A DNA stretch of 64,000 nt, taken from assembly GCA_045540715.1 (NCBI GenBank), contig JAZQHT010000011.1, forward strand, positions 1 through 64,000, given 5' to 3'. The notes below the pieces were generated by a model. The model saw nothing but the letters and a program-made list of their open reading frames with translations, was not told where the DNA came from and made no database searches. Position 1 is the first letter of the stretch; every line of letters starts with the position of its first letter. Position numbers and translations under genes: made by a program. The stretch comes from UMGS1279 sp045540715 (lineage in GTDB: Bacteria; Bacillota; Clostridia; Oscillospirales; Acutalibacteraceae). Shown here piece by piece: positions 35,348 through 44,947 of the stretch.

Positions 35348-35944
35348 ATGACTATTGCTTTAAAAATTTTTGCTTTTTTAAGCGCGGTTTACGTTGCTTA
35401 TTTTGATTTTACTAAGATTTCACTTATGGTACAAAACCCAGAAGTAAGTTTAGATCTTGCAAACTACTTTTTTGTGCCTGTTGGTATTCTTTTTGCCCTA
35501 TTTTATTTTACGGGCCTTATGCAAAAACCTATTTACAAAAAAATAGTTTCTTACCTTCTTATGGGCTTTTCGGTATTTCATTTGCTTTTTAAAGTTTTAG
35601 ATTTAGTTTTAAACCTTGCAAGTAACTCTTTTTTAGACGTTGAAACAAATTATCAAGGCTTTTTGTGGGTATCGCAAATTATCTTTTTAGCTTCGGTGTT
35701 TATTTTAGGCCTTTCGTTTATAAAGAATAATTTAAGACCTCTTTCTGCTTACGTTTTTGTTGTAAGTTTGGTGGCTTATTGTTTAACCGTTTTCTACTTT
35801 GTATATGCAAGCGGTATTCCTGTTGAAGTAATTTTTGCCGAAAATTCAAGCTTTGGCTTTTTAATTCCTCAAAGTTTAGTTTGGATTGGTTACACCGGAA
35901 TCTTCTTTAAAGAAGTTTGGCTTGAAAATGAAATTCTTTTATAG
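35348..35944 (+). CDS. Hydrophobic six-TM membrane protein, unknown
   Basis: The 198-residue protein is composed almost entirely of membrane helices with short loops. The ATG at 35348 is preceded by GAGGAATTATA; an in-frame TTG at 35333 is less likely since it overlaps that site. It lies eight bases before rsmA, so it may share its operon. No conserved catalytic motif is seen. Confidence 0.65.
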   Translation: MTIALKIFAFLSAVYVAYFDFTKISLMVQNPEVSLDLANYFFVPVGILFALFYFTGLMQKPIYKKIVSYLLMGFSVFHLLFKVLDLVLNLASNSFLDVETNYQGFLWVSQIIFLASVFILGLSFIKNNLRPLSAYVFVVSLVAYCLTVFYFVYASGIPVEVIFAENSSFGFLIPQSLVWIGYTGIFFKEVWLENEILL

Positions 35945-35952
35945 AGGTTAGT

Positions 35953-36792
35953 ATGAATATTTCTCATAAATCTACGTTAAAGGACACCTTGCAAGAGTTT
36001 GACGTTTTGCTTAAAAAATCTTTGGGACAAAACTTTTTGGTTGAAGAAAGTATTCCGATTAGAATTGCCGAAAGCGTAACCGATGCTGATGGTGTTATTG
36101 AAATTGGCCCAGGGGCCGGCGTTTTAACAAAAGAACTTTGCAAACGCTTTAAAAAGGTTGTTGCTATTGAACTTGATAAACGTTTAGAACCGGTTTTACA
36201 AAAAACTTTAAGCGAATTTGATAATTATGAAATTATTTTTGAAGACGTTTTAAAGGTTGATTTATTAAAAGTTATTAAAGATATGGGGGTAAAAAAGGTA
36301 GCGGTTGCCGCAAACCTTCCTTATTACATTACAAGCCCGGTTATTATGGCGCTACTTGAACAAAATTTGCCCCTTACTTCAATTACCGTTATGGTGCAAA
36401 AAGAAGCGGCTGAACGATTAACCGCAAAAATTCCAAGCCGCAACGTTGGGTCAATTAGTTATACCGTTAACTATTATTCGGTGCCCGAATATTTATTTAA
36501 CGTTTCACGCGGTTGCTTTATGCCGCCACCTAACGTTGACAGTGCGGTTATTAGATTTAATTTGCTTGAAAACCCACCCGTTAAGGTTAATAACTCTAAA
36601 AACTTTTTTAAACTTATTAAAGCCGCTTTTATTCACAGAAGAAAAACACTGGTAAACTCTGTTTCTGCAGAAACAGGTATTACTAAAGATAAAATAACTG
36701 CGGCTTTAGAATCTTTAAATTTAAGCGCAACTATTCGTGCGGAAGCACTTTCTTTAGATGATTTTGCAAATTTAAGTAATATTTTATTTTAA
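35953..36792 (+). CDS. rsmA: 16S rRNA dimethyladenosine transferase
   Basis: RsmA (KsgA) dimethylates A1518 and A1519 of 16S rRNA during 30S maturation. The 279 residues have KSLGQNFLVEE near 22, the SAM motif VIEIGPGAGVLTKEL near 48-62, the catalytic NLPYYITSP near 119-127, and VMVQKEAAERL near 146. The ATG follows GAGGTTAGT. Confidence 0.97.
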   Translation: MNISHKSTLKDTLQEFDVLLKKSLGQNFLVEESIPIRIAESVTDADGVIEIGPGAGVLTKELCKRFKKVVAIELDKRLEPVLQKTLSEFDNYEIIFEDVLKVDLLKVIKDMGVKKVAVAANLPYYITSPVIMALLEQNLPLTSITVMVQKEAAERLTAKIPSRNVGSISYTVNYYSVPEYLFNVSRGCFMPPPNVDSAVIRFNLLENPPVKVNNSKNFFKLIKAAFIHRRKTLVNSVSAETGITKDKITAALESLNLSATIRAEALSLDDFANLSNILF

Positions 36793-36803
36793 GGAAGAAT
36801 TAT

Positions 36804-37481
36804 ATGAAAGCTATTTATGAAGGACAAGTTTTAAATGCACTTCCCATTGTTGGTGGGTTAGTTTTTGCTTACGTTTCTGAAAAGACTGACGACGGTAACT
36901 TGGTTATTGCTTATCAACACATTAATTTTGACACAGGCAGAACCGCAAACGTTACAAAAACCATTTTTCAGCTTGCAAAGTTTGGGCCAAGCCACCAAAA
37001 GATTGAGCAATATGCGGCACATCATTTAACCACCCTTGCTTGTGAATTAACCGATGGTAAAATGTTTTTGGTTGAAAAAGACGGTATGGTTAAAATTATT
37101 GACGCTATGGGCGAAATTGATTTTATATCTAGCTTTACTTATAAAAAAGAAGCCCCTTCAGATATTGTATATTTAAACGGCTCTGTTTGGGCATCTTTTA
37201 AAAAGAACAACGTTATTATTAAATACGACCTTGAGCTTTTACGCGAAGAAATGCGTATTGGCGGCGGTAGCGGTGAAAACAGTTTTAATGCACCAAGTGG
37301 CCTTTTTGTTAAAGATAATACCCTTTACATTTGTAATGAAGGCTCTAATAAAATTTGGGCGTTAAACACCAAAACCTACGATATTTCTGAAGCATATTCT
37401 TTTAAAGAACCTGTTAAAAACTATATGCAAACGGCAGGTCTTGAACTTGTTGTATTAGAAAGCGGACTCTATTTATTATAA
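36804..37481 (+). CDS. Cytoplasmic beta-strand protein with NHL-like repeat
   Basis: The 225-residue protein has no signal peptide. Repeated strand blocks (DGKMFLVEKDGMVKIIDAMG, GSVWASFKKNNVIIKYDLE) and a clear NHL-like unit near 170-200 (GGSGENSFNAPSGLFVKDNT, then LYICNEGSNKIWALN) suggest a small or partial beta-propeller. It starts 11 bases after rsmA (AAGGAAGAATT) and 15 bases before the giant glycosidase. Function unknown. Confidence 0.6.
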   Translation: MKAIYEGQVLNALPIVGGLVFAYVSEKTDDGNLVIAYQHINFDTGRTANVTKTIFQLAKFGPSHQKIEQYAAHHLTTLACELTDGKMFLVEKDGMVKIIDAMGEIDFISSFTYKKEAPSDIVYLNGSVWASFKKNNVIIKYDLELLREEMRIGGGSGENSFNAPSGLFVKDNTLYICNEGSNKIWALNTKTYDISEAYSFKEPVKNYMQTAGLELVVLESGLYLL

Positions 37482-37496
37482 ATTTAGGAGAACAAA

Positions 37497-40400
37497 ATGA
37501 AAAAACATATTTCATTTTTGCTGGTTATTTCTTTAATTATAAATATTTTATCTTTTATGCCGGTTTCGGCCGTTACTGAAACAAAGCCCAAAAACTATAT
37601 TAGCGAAAGCAGTTTTGAGTCTATTCCTAACGGCAAGTATTTTTATTGGGGATTTGACGCTTGGCACGGTGACGGTTTTTCCGGAGACGGTGCTAGTTGG
37701 CTTGTTGGCACCGTAACCGACGAAATGGCTTATTCGGGTTGCAAAAGTTTAAAGGTTGAATCTGTTCGTTGGTGGACAATTTATAAAACTGTGGAAGTAA
37801 CCCAAAACACCGATTACACCTTTGTTTTTTATATGTATATGCCTTTAGGTGCTAATACCAACGTAAGTTATGCGGGGTTAAGGTATATAACCGTTTCTGA
37901 CCCTGCAAGTTATAGGTCAAGCACGGGGGTTAGTATAAAACCATTTTATACCGAATACTATGATGGTGATCAATATGCCCCATCTAATGCCACAATAAAA
38001 CAAAACGTTTACGGCAAATGGCAAAGATATGAATTTAAGTTTAATTCGGGAGAATTTACTTCTGTTAAACTTGGTCTTAACTTTGCCGGTATGGCAGATG
38101 GTTCGAACTATGTTTATTTAGACGATTTGGGCCTATATACCGCAAGCGATTTTGACTGTTATTCTTACAACAAATTTTCTAACGGCAACTTTGCTTTAGT
38201 AAATAATTTTACCTCTAATAATTGGGAATTTTCTTTTGAAAATTTCTCGGGTCAAGCACACAATAAGGCGGCCGCCGTTAGCACGGTAACAGATAGCAGT
38301 CTTGCTTCACTTAAAAACAATACCAACGCTTTAAGTATTGATTTAGAAACAGGCGGAAGCTTTTTAATGTGGAGTAATAATACCTACAAATTAAAAGAAA
38401 ACACCTCTTATAAGGTTGAATTTTTGGTTAAAACCACAAACCTTTCAAGGCTTAAAGCCTATATTTACGAGCCCCATTATACCGATAGGCTTAATAGTCC
38501 AAACTTTAAAGAATCGCCTTACGAAGGGCATAACATTTATAGCTATAAATACGACGGTGGCGAGGACACTGCAAACGCTCCTTACCGCAAAACAAGGCTT
38601 GCAAGAACCGACCTTTCTTTTAAGTGGGATATAAACGGAACAACCCTTTCAAGTGATGGCAGTTCTATGGTGCAAACCACCCTTAATAAAGACCCTTCTT
38701 CAACCTATGGTAACGGCGGATGGATTACCGTTACGGCAACCTTTACAACAAATAGCGGCAGTTGGAATTATTCGGGCACGGGTCTTGGTGCCGAAAACCT
38801 ACAATATGCTGCAAACGTTGCAATAGGCTTGGGATCTGGGGACCAAGCACAAGCAGGCTCTATACTAATTGGCGGTTTTTCTTTAAAAGAAATGGGCAAA
38901 TTTGAAGATAACGTTGCCGCAGGACTAGAGTGCGCAGGCGCATCTATAAAAGTTCAAGGTGTACCTGCTTTAAAGTTTAAAACACATATTAATACGGATT
39001 TGCTTAACCATTTTTACGAAGGCTACAAACTTTCTGAAGTGGGCGCCCTTGCTTTAAAAACCAATTATTTAAACGGTGGCGAGCTTTCGTTTGATTCGAT
39101 ATATACTTACGGCGGTGTAAAACGCGCCGCAAAAAGCACAGTTCTTTGGACCGAAGATTATACCCTCCCCGAAGATGGTATTTTAAGTTTAACTTTAAGC
39201 AATATTTTAGCAAAAGATTATAATAGCAAATATTCTTATAGACCTTACGCAAAACTTACAAAAGGCAAAGAAGAAGTGCTAATTTACGGTTTTGAATATT
39301 CAACCTCTTTAGCTGAAATTGCAATGCTTGCAGTAAACTCTAAAAAGGCAAACGGCAATTTTTCTGAAACAATAGAGTGCCGCAATTTAATTGAAGAACG
39401 CTTTTTAAGTTTATTAACACCAACAGAACTCGCTGTTTTAAATGATAGCGCTTACATAAATACCGACTTTTTTGGCGCTAACTGGGCGGTTTACCACGGA
39501 ACTACTTATATGAAGGATAGTAGTGGCCGCAATTATACAGAAGAAATGGCTCAAAAAGAATTTGACCGCCTTTCTGATTCGGGCATTACAGGGGTTAGAA
39601 CCATTTTCCGTTCTACTTGGATGCACCCACTTAGTATGACCTTTACCGGTTGGGATTTTGAAACCGAAGAAATGCAAGCCTTTTATAAATGGGCAAAAGA
39701 AATGCAAAAGCGCGATATTGAAGTTATTATTACGGCAGGTTGGCTTTTAACTTGGTACGCACGCGAAGAATATACCGAAAACCTTTGGTATGATGAAGTG
39801 CCCTATTTGCACGGCGACGGCGAAGATTATTACGGAGAAAGCAACGGCGTTGATTTTACCGGCATGACCGATAACGAAATTAGGCTTAAAAAGGCTTCGC
39901 TTCGTTATGGCGAGTGGGTAAGAAGATGCCTTGCCGCCTTTGAAGAGCACGGTGTTTATAACGTTAATTACGTTTTATGTTTTACAGAACCTTCAAGTCA
40001 ACAACCCTCTAACAGTACAAGTGGTTACCCAGGTACTAGACTAGGTACTGAAAGCGTTGAATACGTTGCAATGGTTAAAGGCCTTCATGAAGTGCTAACA
40101 AAACACGGTGTTAGAAATACCGTTAAAATTATTGGCCCCAACCAAGCAATTGGCCTTAACGTTCCCGATATGATTTTAATGGAATATACTTTAAAGGAAC
40201 TAAAAGACACCGGCGTTATTGATATTTATACCGCTCACAGTTACCCCAGTACTGCAAATATTCATAATTCCGACTATTTTATTCCCGATTGCTCTTGGAA
40301 CTATCACGAGCATATAATGAAAACCATTAACGAGGCAATAAGTAATCAAAACTATACCGGCGCATTTTTATTCGACGAGCTAACAGGCGGCGGCCATTAC

Positions 40401-40958
40401 GACGACCCAAAAGAATCGGCATATTTTGGCGCTCAGGCAGTTGTTGGTACCATTAACGTTATTAAAAACGGTGCAGATGGCATTATGCGTTGGAATATTT
40501 TTGACCAGCTTTGGCCCAACAGCACTTCTAATAACGGTGAGTTTAGAAACGGTATTCACGTAACAGGTTTAGCCCCCAGCTTTTTTGAAAGCTACCTTCC
40601 AAGAAATCAATATTACGCTTACTCGTTGTTTACTAAATACATTAAAGGTTTAAATAACGTTGTAAACTGTAACGAATTTAAGGTTGGTACCGATTTATAT
40701 TATTTGGTTTTAGAAGATGATAGCGGCAACTTAACCGCCATTATAGTTAATACAGGACATAGTTCTAAATACTTTAACCTAAAGTTTAACAAGTCTTTAA
40801 ACAATAAAATTTTATATAGACATTTGTTTGACGCGGCTTCGTCTTATCCTACAGAAGACGCAACATTAGCTAATACCGACAAAATTATCAGAGCAAATTC
40901 TGAAATTAAAGACGTTGCGCCTGCCGGCAGTGTTATGGTTTACACAACGTTAAAATAA
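37497..40958 (+). CDS. Large secreted clan GH-A-like glycoside hydrolase
   Basis: The 1153-residue protein has a signal peptide (about 1-26, cleavage near SVSA). Two carbohydrate-binding-like beta modules (about 35-225 and 225-465) each contain a YLDDLGLY- or IGGFSLKE-type end. A linker domain follows to about 640, then a (beta/alpha) barrel (about 650-1060). Barrel strand ends carry NVNYVLCFTEPSSQQ (acid/base Glu candidate near 832) and TGAFLFDELTGGG (nucleophile Glu candidate near 963), as in GH5/GH39-like enzymes. A beta-sandwich tail completes it. The substrate cannot be assigned; host or plant glycan breakdown is plausible. Confidence 0.78.
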   Translation: MKKHISFLLVISLIINILSFMPVSAVTETKPKNYISESSFESIPNGKYFYWGFDAWHGDGFSGDGASWLVGTVTDEMAYSGCKSLKVESVRWWTIYKTVEVTQNTDYTFVFYMYMPLGANTNVSYAGLRYITVSDPASYRSSTGVSIKPFYTEYYDGDQYAPSNATIKQNVYGKWQRYEFKFNSGEFTSVKLGLNFAGMADGSNYVYLDDLGLYTASDFDCYSYNKFSNGNFALVNNFTSNNWEFSFENFSGQAHNKAAAVSTVTDSSLASLKNNTNALSIDLETGGSFLMWSNNTYKLKENTSYKVEFLVKTTNLSRLKAYIYEPHYTDRLNSPNFKESPYEGHNIYSYKYDGGEDTANAPYRKTRLARTDLSFKWDINGTTLSSDGSSMVQTTLNKDPSSTYGNGGWITVTATFTTNSGSWNYSGTGLGAENLQYAANVAIGLGSGDQAQAGSILIGGFSLKEMGKFEDNVAAGLECAGASIKVQGVPALKFKTHINTDLLNHFYEGYKLSEVGALALKTNYLNGGELSFDSIYTYGGVKRAAKSTVLWTEDYTLPEDGILSLTLSNILAKDYNSKYSYRPYAKLTKGKEEVLIYGFEYSTSLAEIAMLAVNSKKANGNFSETIECRNLIEERFLSLLTPTELAVLNDSAYINTDFFGANWAVYHGTTYMKDSSGRNYTEEMAQKEFDRLSDSGITGVRTIFRSTWMHPLSMTFTGWDFETEEMQAFYKWAKEMQKRDIEVIITAGWLLTWYAREEYTENLWYDEVPYLHGDGEDYYGESNGVDFTGMTDNEIRLKKASLRYGEWVRRCLAAFEEHGVYNVNYVLCFTEPSSQQPSNSTSGYPGTRLGTESVEYVAMVKGLHEVLTKHGVRNTVKIIGPNQAIGLNVPDMILMEYTLKELKDTGVIDIYTAHSYPSTANIHNSDYFIPDCSWNYHEHIMKTINEAISNQNYTGAFLFDELTGGGHYDDPKESAYFGAQAVVGTINVIKNGADGIMRWNIFDQLWPNSTSNNGEFRNGIHVTGLAPSFFESYLPRNQYYAYSLFTKYIKGLNNVVNCNEFKVGTDLYYLVLEDDSGNLTAIIVNTGHSSKYFNLKFNKSLNNKILYRHLFDAASSYPTEDATLANTDKIIRANSEIKDVAPAGSVMVYTTLK

Positions 40959-40980
40959 TTTTTTAAAAAGGGGTGTTTTT

Positions 40981-41370
40981 ATGAAGCATTTATTTAAAGC
41001 AATTATAATATTTGTTTTAATCACCTGCCTTGCGGCTTGTAATAATGCGGATTCTAATGCTACTTCAAGTCAAGTAATAACAAGCACCCCTTCTAGCAGC
41101 AATATAACAAGTTCTAATACTTCTAACTTATCTGCTAAAGATAATTCAAGTGTACAAATTAAAGATAAAGACGGCCGATATACCAGTGAATATTTGGCTA
41201 TTCACGAGCACGTTTGGGGCAGTTGGCAAATTATTGAAGGCCCCGAAGGTGATAAACCGGGCATTAGCCGTCGCACTTGTAAAATTTGCAAAATAACCGA
41301 AGACAAAGAATGCACAATGGAAGACGTTTACGATTTTCACTCGCAATTTGGTTTGCAATATTCACAATAA
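40981..41370 (+). CDS. Small lipoprotein with Cys-rich HxHxW-type segment
   Basis: The 129-residue lipoprotein has a signal peptide ending in LAAC (Cys20) and a Ser/Asn/Thr linker. A C-terminal segment reads EHVWGSWQIIEG followed by CKICKITEDKEC, resembling the Cys-rich repeats of the lipoprotein at 9641. It follows the glycosidase by 22 bases and may be co-transcribed. Function unknown. Confidence 0.65.
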   Translation: MKHLFKAIIIFVLITCLAACNNADSNATSSQVITSTPSSSNITSSNTSNLSAKDNSSVQIKDKDGRYTSEYLAIHEHVWGSWQIIEGPEGDKPGISRRTCKICKITEDKECTMEDVYDFHSQFGLQYSQ

Positions 41371-41373
41371 TAA

Positions 41374-41406
41374 AAAGGACGAAAAGCATATAACTTTTCG
41401 TCCTTT
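41374..41406 (+). terminator. Terminator of the glycosidase operon
   Basis: AAAGGACGAAAAG and CTTTTCGTCCTTT form a 13-bp stem, loop CATATAA. Confidence 0.9.
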
Positions 41407-41493
41407 ATTTTTACTTATTAAAACAATAAACCAATGCCGTAAATTGCGGCAACCGTCTAAAAAAGCACCTTTTTGCAATCTAATATGTTAAAA

Positions 41494-41524
41494 AGGCACG
41501 GTGTGCGTTAGCATTACCGTGCCT
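41494..41524 (-). terminator. Terminator of the LRR lipoprotein
   Basis: AGGCACGGT and ACCGTGCCT form a 9-bp stem, with TTTTT following on the minus strand. Confidence 0.85.
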
Positions 41525-41529
41525 AATAT

Positions 41530-42606
41530 TTAGCTGTTTTGTGTTGCTAAAAGTTCTTGTTTTAAGGTTGTTGCACCCGTAATGGTAATTGGTTTTGTAA
41601 CGCCCTTAAAGCAATCGGTATATTCTGTTGGATTAGCATCGATAACGATATTTCCTGTTAAAGATGAGCAATTTAAAAAGGTATTCGATAAATACTTAAC
41701 GCTGCTTGGAATTTTGGGTGCGGTTTTTAACGCTGTGCAATTTCTAAATACATACCCTAAGTTTGTCACTTTATCGGAAAATTTCGGGGGTTTTTCCAGC
41801 GCAGTACATTCACTAAACATCGCCATGTTCTCACCGCTTGAAGAAATGGTTAAGTATGATACATCCTTTAAGGCGGTGCAACCGCTAAAAGTATATTTCA
41901 TATAAGTAACACTGCTTGGTATTTCGGTTATTGTGGTTAAGGCCGTGCAGCCACTAAACGCGGCATACATTCTTCTGAGATTTTTAGGTAGATTAGGAGT
42001 CTTTTTTAAAGCAGTTGCATCTCTAAATGTCTCATACATAACCTCAACCGTATTGGGTATTACAGGTGCTGTTTGCATTTTTTTGCAATTTTGGAAGGTT
42101 TCAAACAAGGTTTTAAGGTGTTTCCCGTTTATTGTTCCAATTAACTCTCCATAACTAACCTTGTTTTTATCTTTTAATTCTTTAACCAACCATCCATCGT
42201 TAGCTTCTTCGGAATTTGCCCCTGTTTCAATAAAAGTGTATTCGTAATCTCCATATTTAAAAATATCTCCGTAACCAACGGTTTGCGGCATTTTTTCGCC
42301 CGCTTTTAACACCTTACCACTTGCCTTTACGGTATAGGTAGCGCCCGTTGGTATTACACCACCTGCTTTGGCGTAGGCGGGTTCTACAACTGGCTTTGAG
42401 GTTGTTGTGGGTGTTTTTGAAGCGGTTGAAACGGTGCTTGTCGTAGGTGTTTCGCTTGAAGCATCAGCAACCGATTCTACGCTTGAAACGCTTGCGGTAT
42501 CGTCGGCACTTGAAAGGTCTTGATTATCAGACGACACGGGCGCAGGTGTTGGTGTGCAGCCTACAAGCAAGGTTAAAATTAAAACTAAAGCAATTATTTT
42601 TTTCAT
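41530..42606 (-). CDS. BspA-type leucine-rich-repeat surface lipoprotein
   Basis: The 358-residue lipoprotein has a signal peptide ending in LVGC (Cys17) and a Ser/Thr-rich linker (about 20-75). From about 165 there are at least five LRR_5/BspA-like repeats of about 23 residues: MYAAFSGCTALTTITEIPSS, MKYTFSGCTALKD, LGYVFRNCTALKTAPKIPSS and so on. Such repeats mediate adhesion or polysaccharide contact. The ATG follows AAGGAGG. The leader contains a possible attenuator. Confidence 0.85.
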   Translation of the reverse strand: MKKIIALVLILTLLVGCTPTPAPVSSDNQDLSSADDTASVSSVESVADASSETPTTSTVSTASKTPTTTSKPVVEPAYAKAGGVIPTGATYTVKASGKVLKAGEKMPQTVGYGDIFKYGDYEYTFIETGANSEEANDGWLVKELKDKNKVSYGELIGTINGKHLKTLFETFQNCKKMQTAPVIPNTVEVMYETFRDATALKKTPNLPKNLRRMYAAFSGCTALTTITEIPSSVTYMKYTFSGCTALKDVSYLTISSSGENMAMFSECTALEKPPKFSDKVTNLGYVFRNCTALKTAPKIPSSVKYLSNTFLNCSSLTGNIVIDANPTEYTDCFKGVTKPITITGATTLKQELLATQNS

Positions 42607-42635
42607 GTTTACCCTCCTTAATAAAAAACAAAAAA

Positions 42636-42693
42636 GCGCACAAGCTAAAAGCTCATGCGCAACTTAAGTGGATTTAGTAGGTCGTTAGCGCAT
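42636..42693 (-). promoter_or_regulatory. Candidate transcription attenuator in the LRR lipoprotein leader
   Basis: A terminator-like hairpin (42636-42646 with 42650-42660, 11 bp including G-T pairs, AAA/TTT loop) and a T-rich tail lie just upstream of the ribosome binding site. The first transcribed arm also pairs with 42688-42693: ATGCGC with GCGCAT, extended by AAC/GTT with a one-base bulge. The two pairings exclude each other, as in an attenuator. No known riboswitch class is recognised. Confidence 0.55.
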
Positions 42694-42754
42694 AAGAATT
42701 TTATTGTTTAATTTTAAAAACAAAATTCTCATGGCAAACACACCCTTTTTCTTT

Positions 42755-42782
42755 ATTATACCACACATAAATAAATTGTCAA
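42755..42782 (-). promoter_or_regulatory. Promoter of the LRR lipoprotein
   Basis: Minus strand TTGACA (42782-42777), 16 bases, TATAAT (42760-42755), giving a leader of about 140 nt. Confidence 0.85.
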
Positions 42783-42796
42783 CATTATAAAACCCT

Positions 42797-43513
42797 TTAT
42801 TTTAAAAGGCTAATGCCGTATATAACGGCAAAATGCAACGGGTAAAACAAATAGAAAAACCACTTTAAATTTTTTCTGCCCCTTTGTCCGTTATATAAAA
42901 ATATAAATGGTAACGCAAGTAGCGAAAAGAAAACGTATGGCTGATAACTAAACCGCACTACGCAATAAATAATAGTGCCTATACTAAAAGATATAAATCT
43001 TTTATTTTTGTCTTTAAAAAGGGCAGCAAATAAGGGTAATAAAATACCGGCAAGGCCGTAATCTATTGTTATTTCGATATTAAAAATTGAGGTAAGGGCG
43101 GTTTGCAAAAAGCAAACAAGGGCAAGAGATAATATAAATAAACCAACCGCTACTATGGTTTTTTTATTATCTTTTTGCTTTGCTGTTTTTAAAATATTTA
43201 TATAAGCCGATACCACAATTATTGAAAGGCTAAACGTAAAAAGCACGTTTAAATATATGCTTTTTATACCACCATTTAGTAGGTCGTTTGCAATATAAAA
43301 GGTTTGGCATATAACCGCCAAAATAAACACTTGCAAAAAATATTTAATTTTATTGCGTGTATAAAAACAGCCTTCTGCAATAAAAAATGCAAAAATAGGC
43401 AGCGCCAATCTTCCAAAATAGCGAAGTATTATAATATCAGGAAAAAGCAGATAGCCGATATGGTCTATAAGCATTGAAATTACAGCTATGATTTTTAATT
43501 TGTTAGAGCTCAT
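42797..43513 (-). CDS. TraX-family membrane protein
   Basis: The 238-residue protein with about seven to eight membrane helices begins MSSNKLKIIAVISMLIDHIGYLLFP, then RYFGRLALPIFAFFIAEG, which is the TraX signature. TraX acetylates F pilin in plasmids; chromosomal homologues in Firmicutes are presumed acyltransferases of surface molecules. The ATG follows AAGGATTAACT. No conjugation genes are near. Confidence 0.88.
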   Translation of the reverse strand: MSSNKLKIIAVISMLIDHIGYLLFPDIIILRYFGRLALPIFAFFIAEGCFYTRNKIKYFLQVFILAVICQTFYIANDLLNGGIKSIYLNVLFTFSLSIIVVSAYINILKTAKQKDNKKTIVAVGLFILSLALVCFLQTALTSIFNIEITIDYGLAGILLPLFAALFKDKNKRFISFSIGTIIYCVVRFSYQPYVFFSLLALPFIFLYNGQRGRKNLKWFFYLFYPLHFAVIYGISLLK

Positions 43514-43532
43514 AGTTAATCCTTATAAAATT

Positions 43533-43565
43533 ATACGGTATATCTTTTTGCGAGATATACCGTAT
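43533..43565 (-). terminator. Terminator of gdhA
   Basis: ATACGGTATATCT and AGATATACCGTAT form a 13-bp stem with a 7-base loop. Confidence 0.85.
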
Positions 43566-43591
43566 TTTAAAATATATAATTTTAATATTTA

Positions 43592-44947
43592 TTAATATGC
43601 AACGCCTTGTGCAATCATTGCTTCTGCAACCTTGATAAAGCCTGCAATGTTAGCGCCTGCAACTAGGTCGCCTTTAAAGCCGTATTTTTCAGCTGCATCG
43701 TAAGAGTTTTTGTAGATGTTTTTCATAATTTGTTGTAATTTTGCATCTACTTCTTCGGCTGTCCAGCTGTAACGCATTGAGTTTTGGCTCATTTCAAGAC
43801 CACTAACTGCAACACCCCCTGCGTTAACTGCTTTAGAAGGAGCAATAATAACGCCTGCAGCTTTTAGTACTGCAATAGCTTCGTCGGTTGTGGGCATATT
43901 AGCAACTTCAACGTAATATTTAACGCCGTTTGCAACAATGTTTTTAGCGTCTGCTTCCGAAACTTCGTTTTGTGTAGCGCATGGCATAACAACGTCAACC
44001 TTTTGATCCCAAGGACGTTTGCCTTCGAAATAAGGAACACCAAATTTATCGGCATAATCTTTAACCTTATCACGACCGCTTGAACGCATTTCTAACATAA
44101 AGTTAATTTTTTCTTCGGTAGAAATACCGTCTTTATCATAAATATAACCGTCTGGACCAGAGATTGTTACAACCTTACCGCCAAGTTCGTTAATCTTTTT
44201 AACGGTACCCCAAGCAACGTTACCAAAACCGGATACTGCAAAGGTTTTACCTTTAATATCTTCGCCAAAGCTTTTTAGCATTTCAACGGTGTAATAAACT
44301 GCACCAAAGCCTGTAGCTTCAGGACGGATTAGAGAACCGCCAAAAGGAATACCCTTACCGGTTAAAACGCCTGTAAATTCGTTGCGTAGGCGTTTGTATT
44401 GACCAAATAAATAGCCAACTTCACGTGCACCAACACCAATGTCTCCTGCAGGAACGTCGGTATCTGCGCCAATGTGTTTTGCAAGCTCTGTCATAAAGCT
44501 TTGACAGAAACGCATAATTTCGTTATCAGATTTACCTCTTGGGTCAAAGTCTGAACCACCTTTACCGCCGCCCATAGGAAGACCTGTTAGGCTGTTTTTA
44601 AAGGTTTGTTCAAAACCTAAGAACTTCATAATAGAAGCGTTAACAGAGGGATGGAAACGAAGGCCGCCCTTATAAGGACCAATTGCAGAGTTAAATTGAA
44701 CTCTGAAACCGCGGTTAACTTGAACGTTACCATTATCGTCAACCCAAGATACTCTAAAAGAAATCATTCTTTCAGGTTCAACCATTCTTTCCATAATGCC
44801 TAATTTTTCAATTCTTTTATCCTGCGCAATTACCGGCTCTAAAGACTCTAAAACGTCTCTAACAGCTTGTAAAAACTCGGGCTCGCCGGGGTTGCGTTTT
44901 TCTGCCTCGGCATATACTTTGTTTAAATACTCAGATTTAAATGCCAT
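43592..44947 (-). CDS. gdhA: NADP-type glutamate dehydrogenase
   Basis: This enzyme reductively aminates 2-oxoglutarate to glutamate. The 451 residues have KGGLRFHPSVN near 92, the catalytic Lys in PMGGGKGGSDFDPRGKS near 125, the Asp of PAGDIGVGAREVGYL near 165, and the nucleotide fold AVSGFGNVAWG near 240. ATG 44947 is used, with GGAGG nine bases upstream; an in-frame TTG at 44962 overlaps that site. It is monocistronic. Confidence 0.96.
   Translation of the reverse strand: MAFKSEYLNKVYAEAEKRNPGEPEFLQAVRDVLESLEPVIAQDKRIEKLGIMERMVEPERMISFRVSWVDDNGNVQVNRGFRVQFNSAIGPYKGGLRFHPSVNASIMKFLGFEQTFKNSLTGLPMGGGKGGSDFDPRGKSDNEIMRFCQSFMTELAKHIGADTDVPAGDIGVGAREVGYLFGQYKRLRNEFTGVLTGKGIPFGGSLIRPEATGFGAVYYTVEMLKSFGEDIKGKTFAVSGFGNVAWGTVKKINELGGKVVTISGPDGYIYDKDGISTEEKINFMLEMRSSGRDKVKDYADKFGVPYFEGKRPWDQKVDVVMPCATQNEVSEADAKNIVANGVKYYVEVANMPTTDEAIAVLKAAGVIIAPSKAVNAGGVAVSGLEMSQNSMRYSWTAEEVDAKLQQIMKNIYKNSYDAAEKYGFKGDLVAGANIAGFIKVAEAMIAQGVAY

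Noticed and set aside
42607..42748. T-box, preQ1 or c-di-GMP riboswitch in the LRR lipoprotein leader
   Set aside because: None of the conserved core motifs of these classes is visible; only the alternative hairpins are claimed.
42797..43513. Conjugative plasmid or ICE because of a TraX homologue
   Set aside because: TraX-like proteins are common on Firmicute chromosomes, and no other transfer genes are near.
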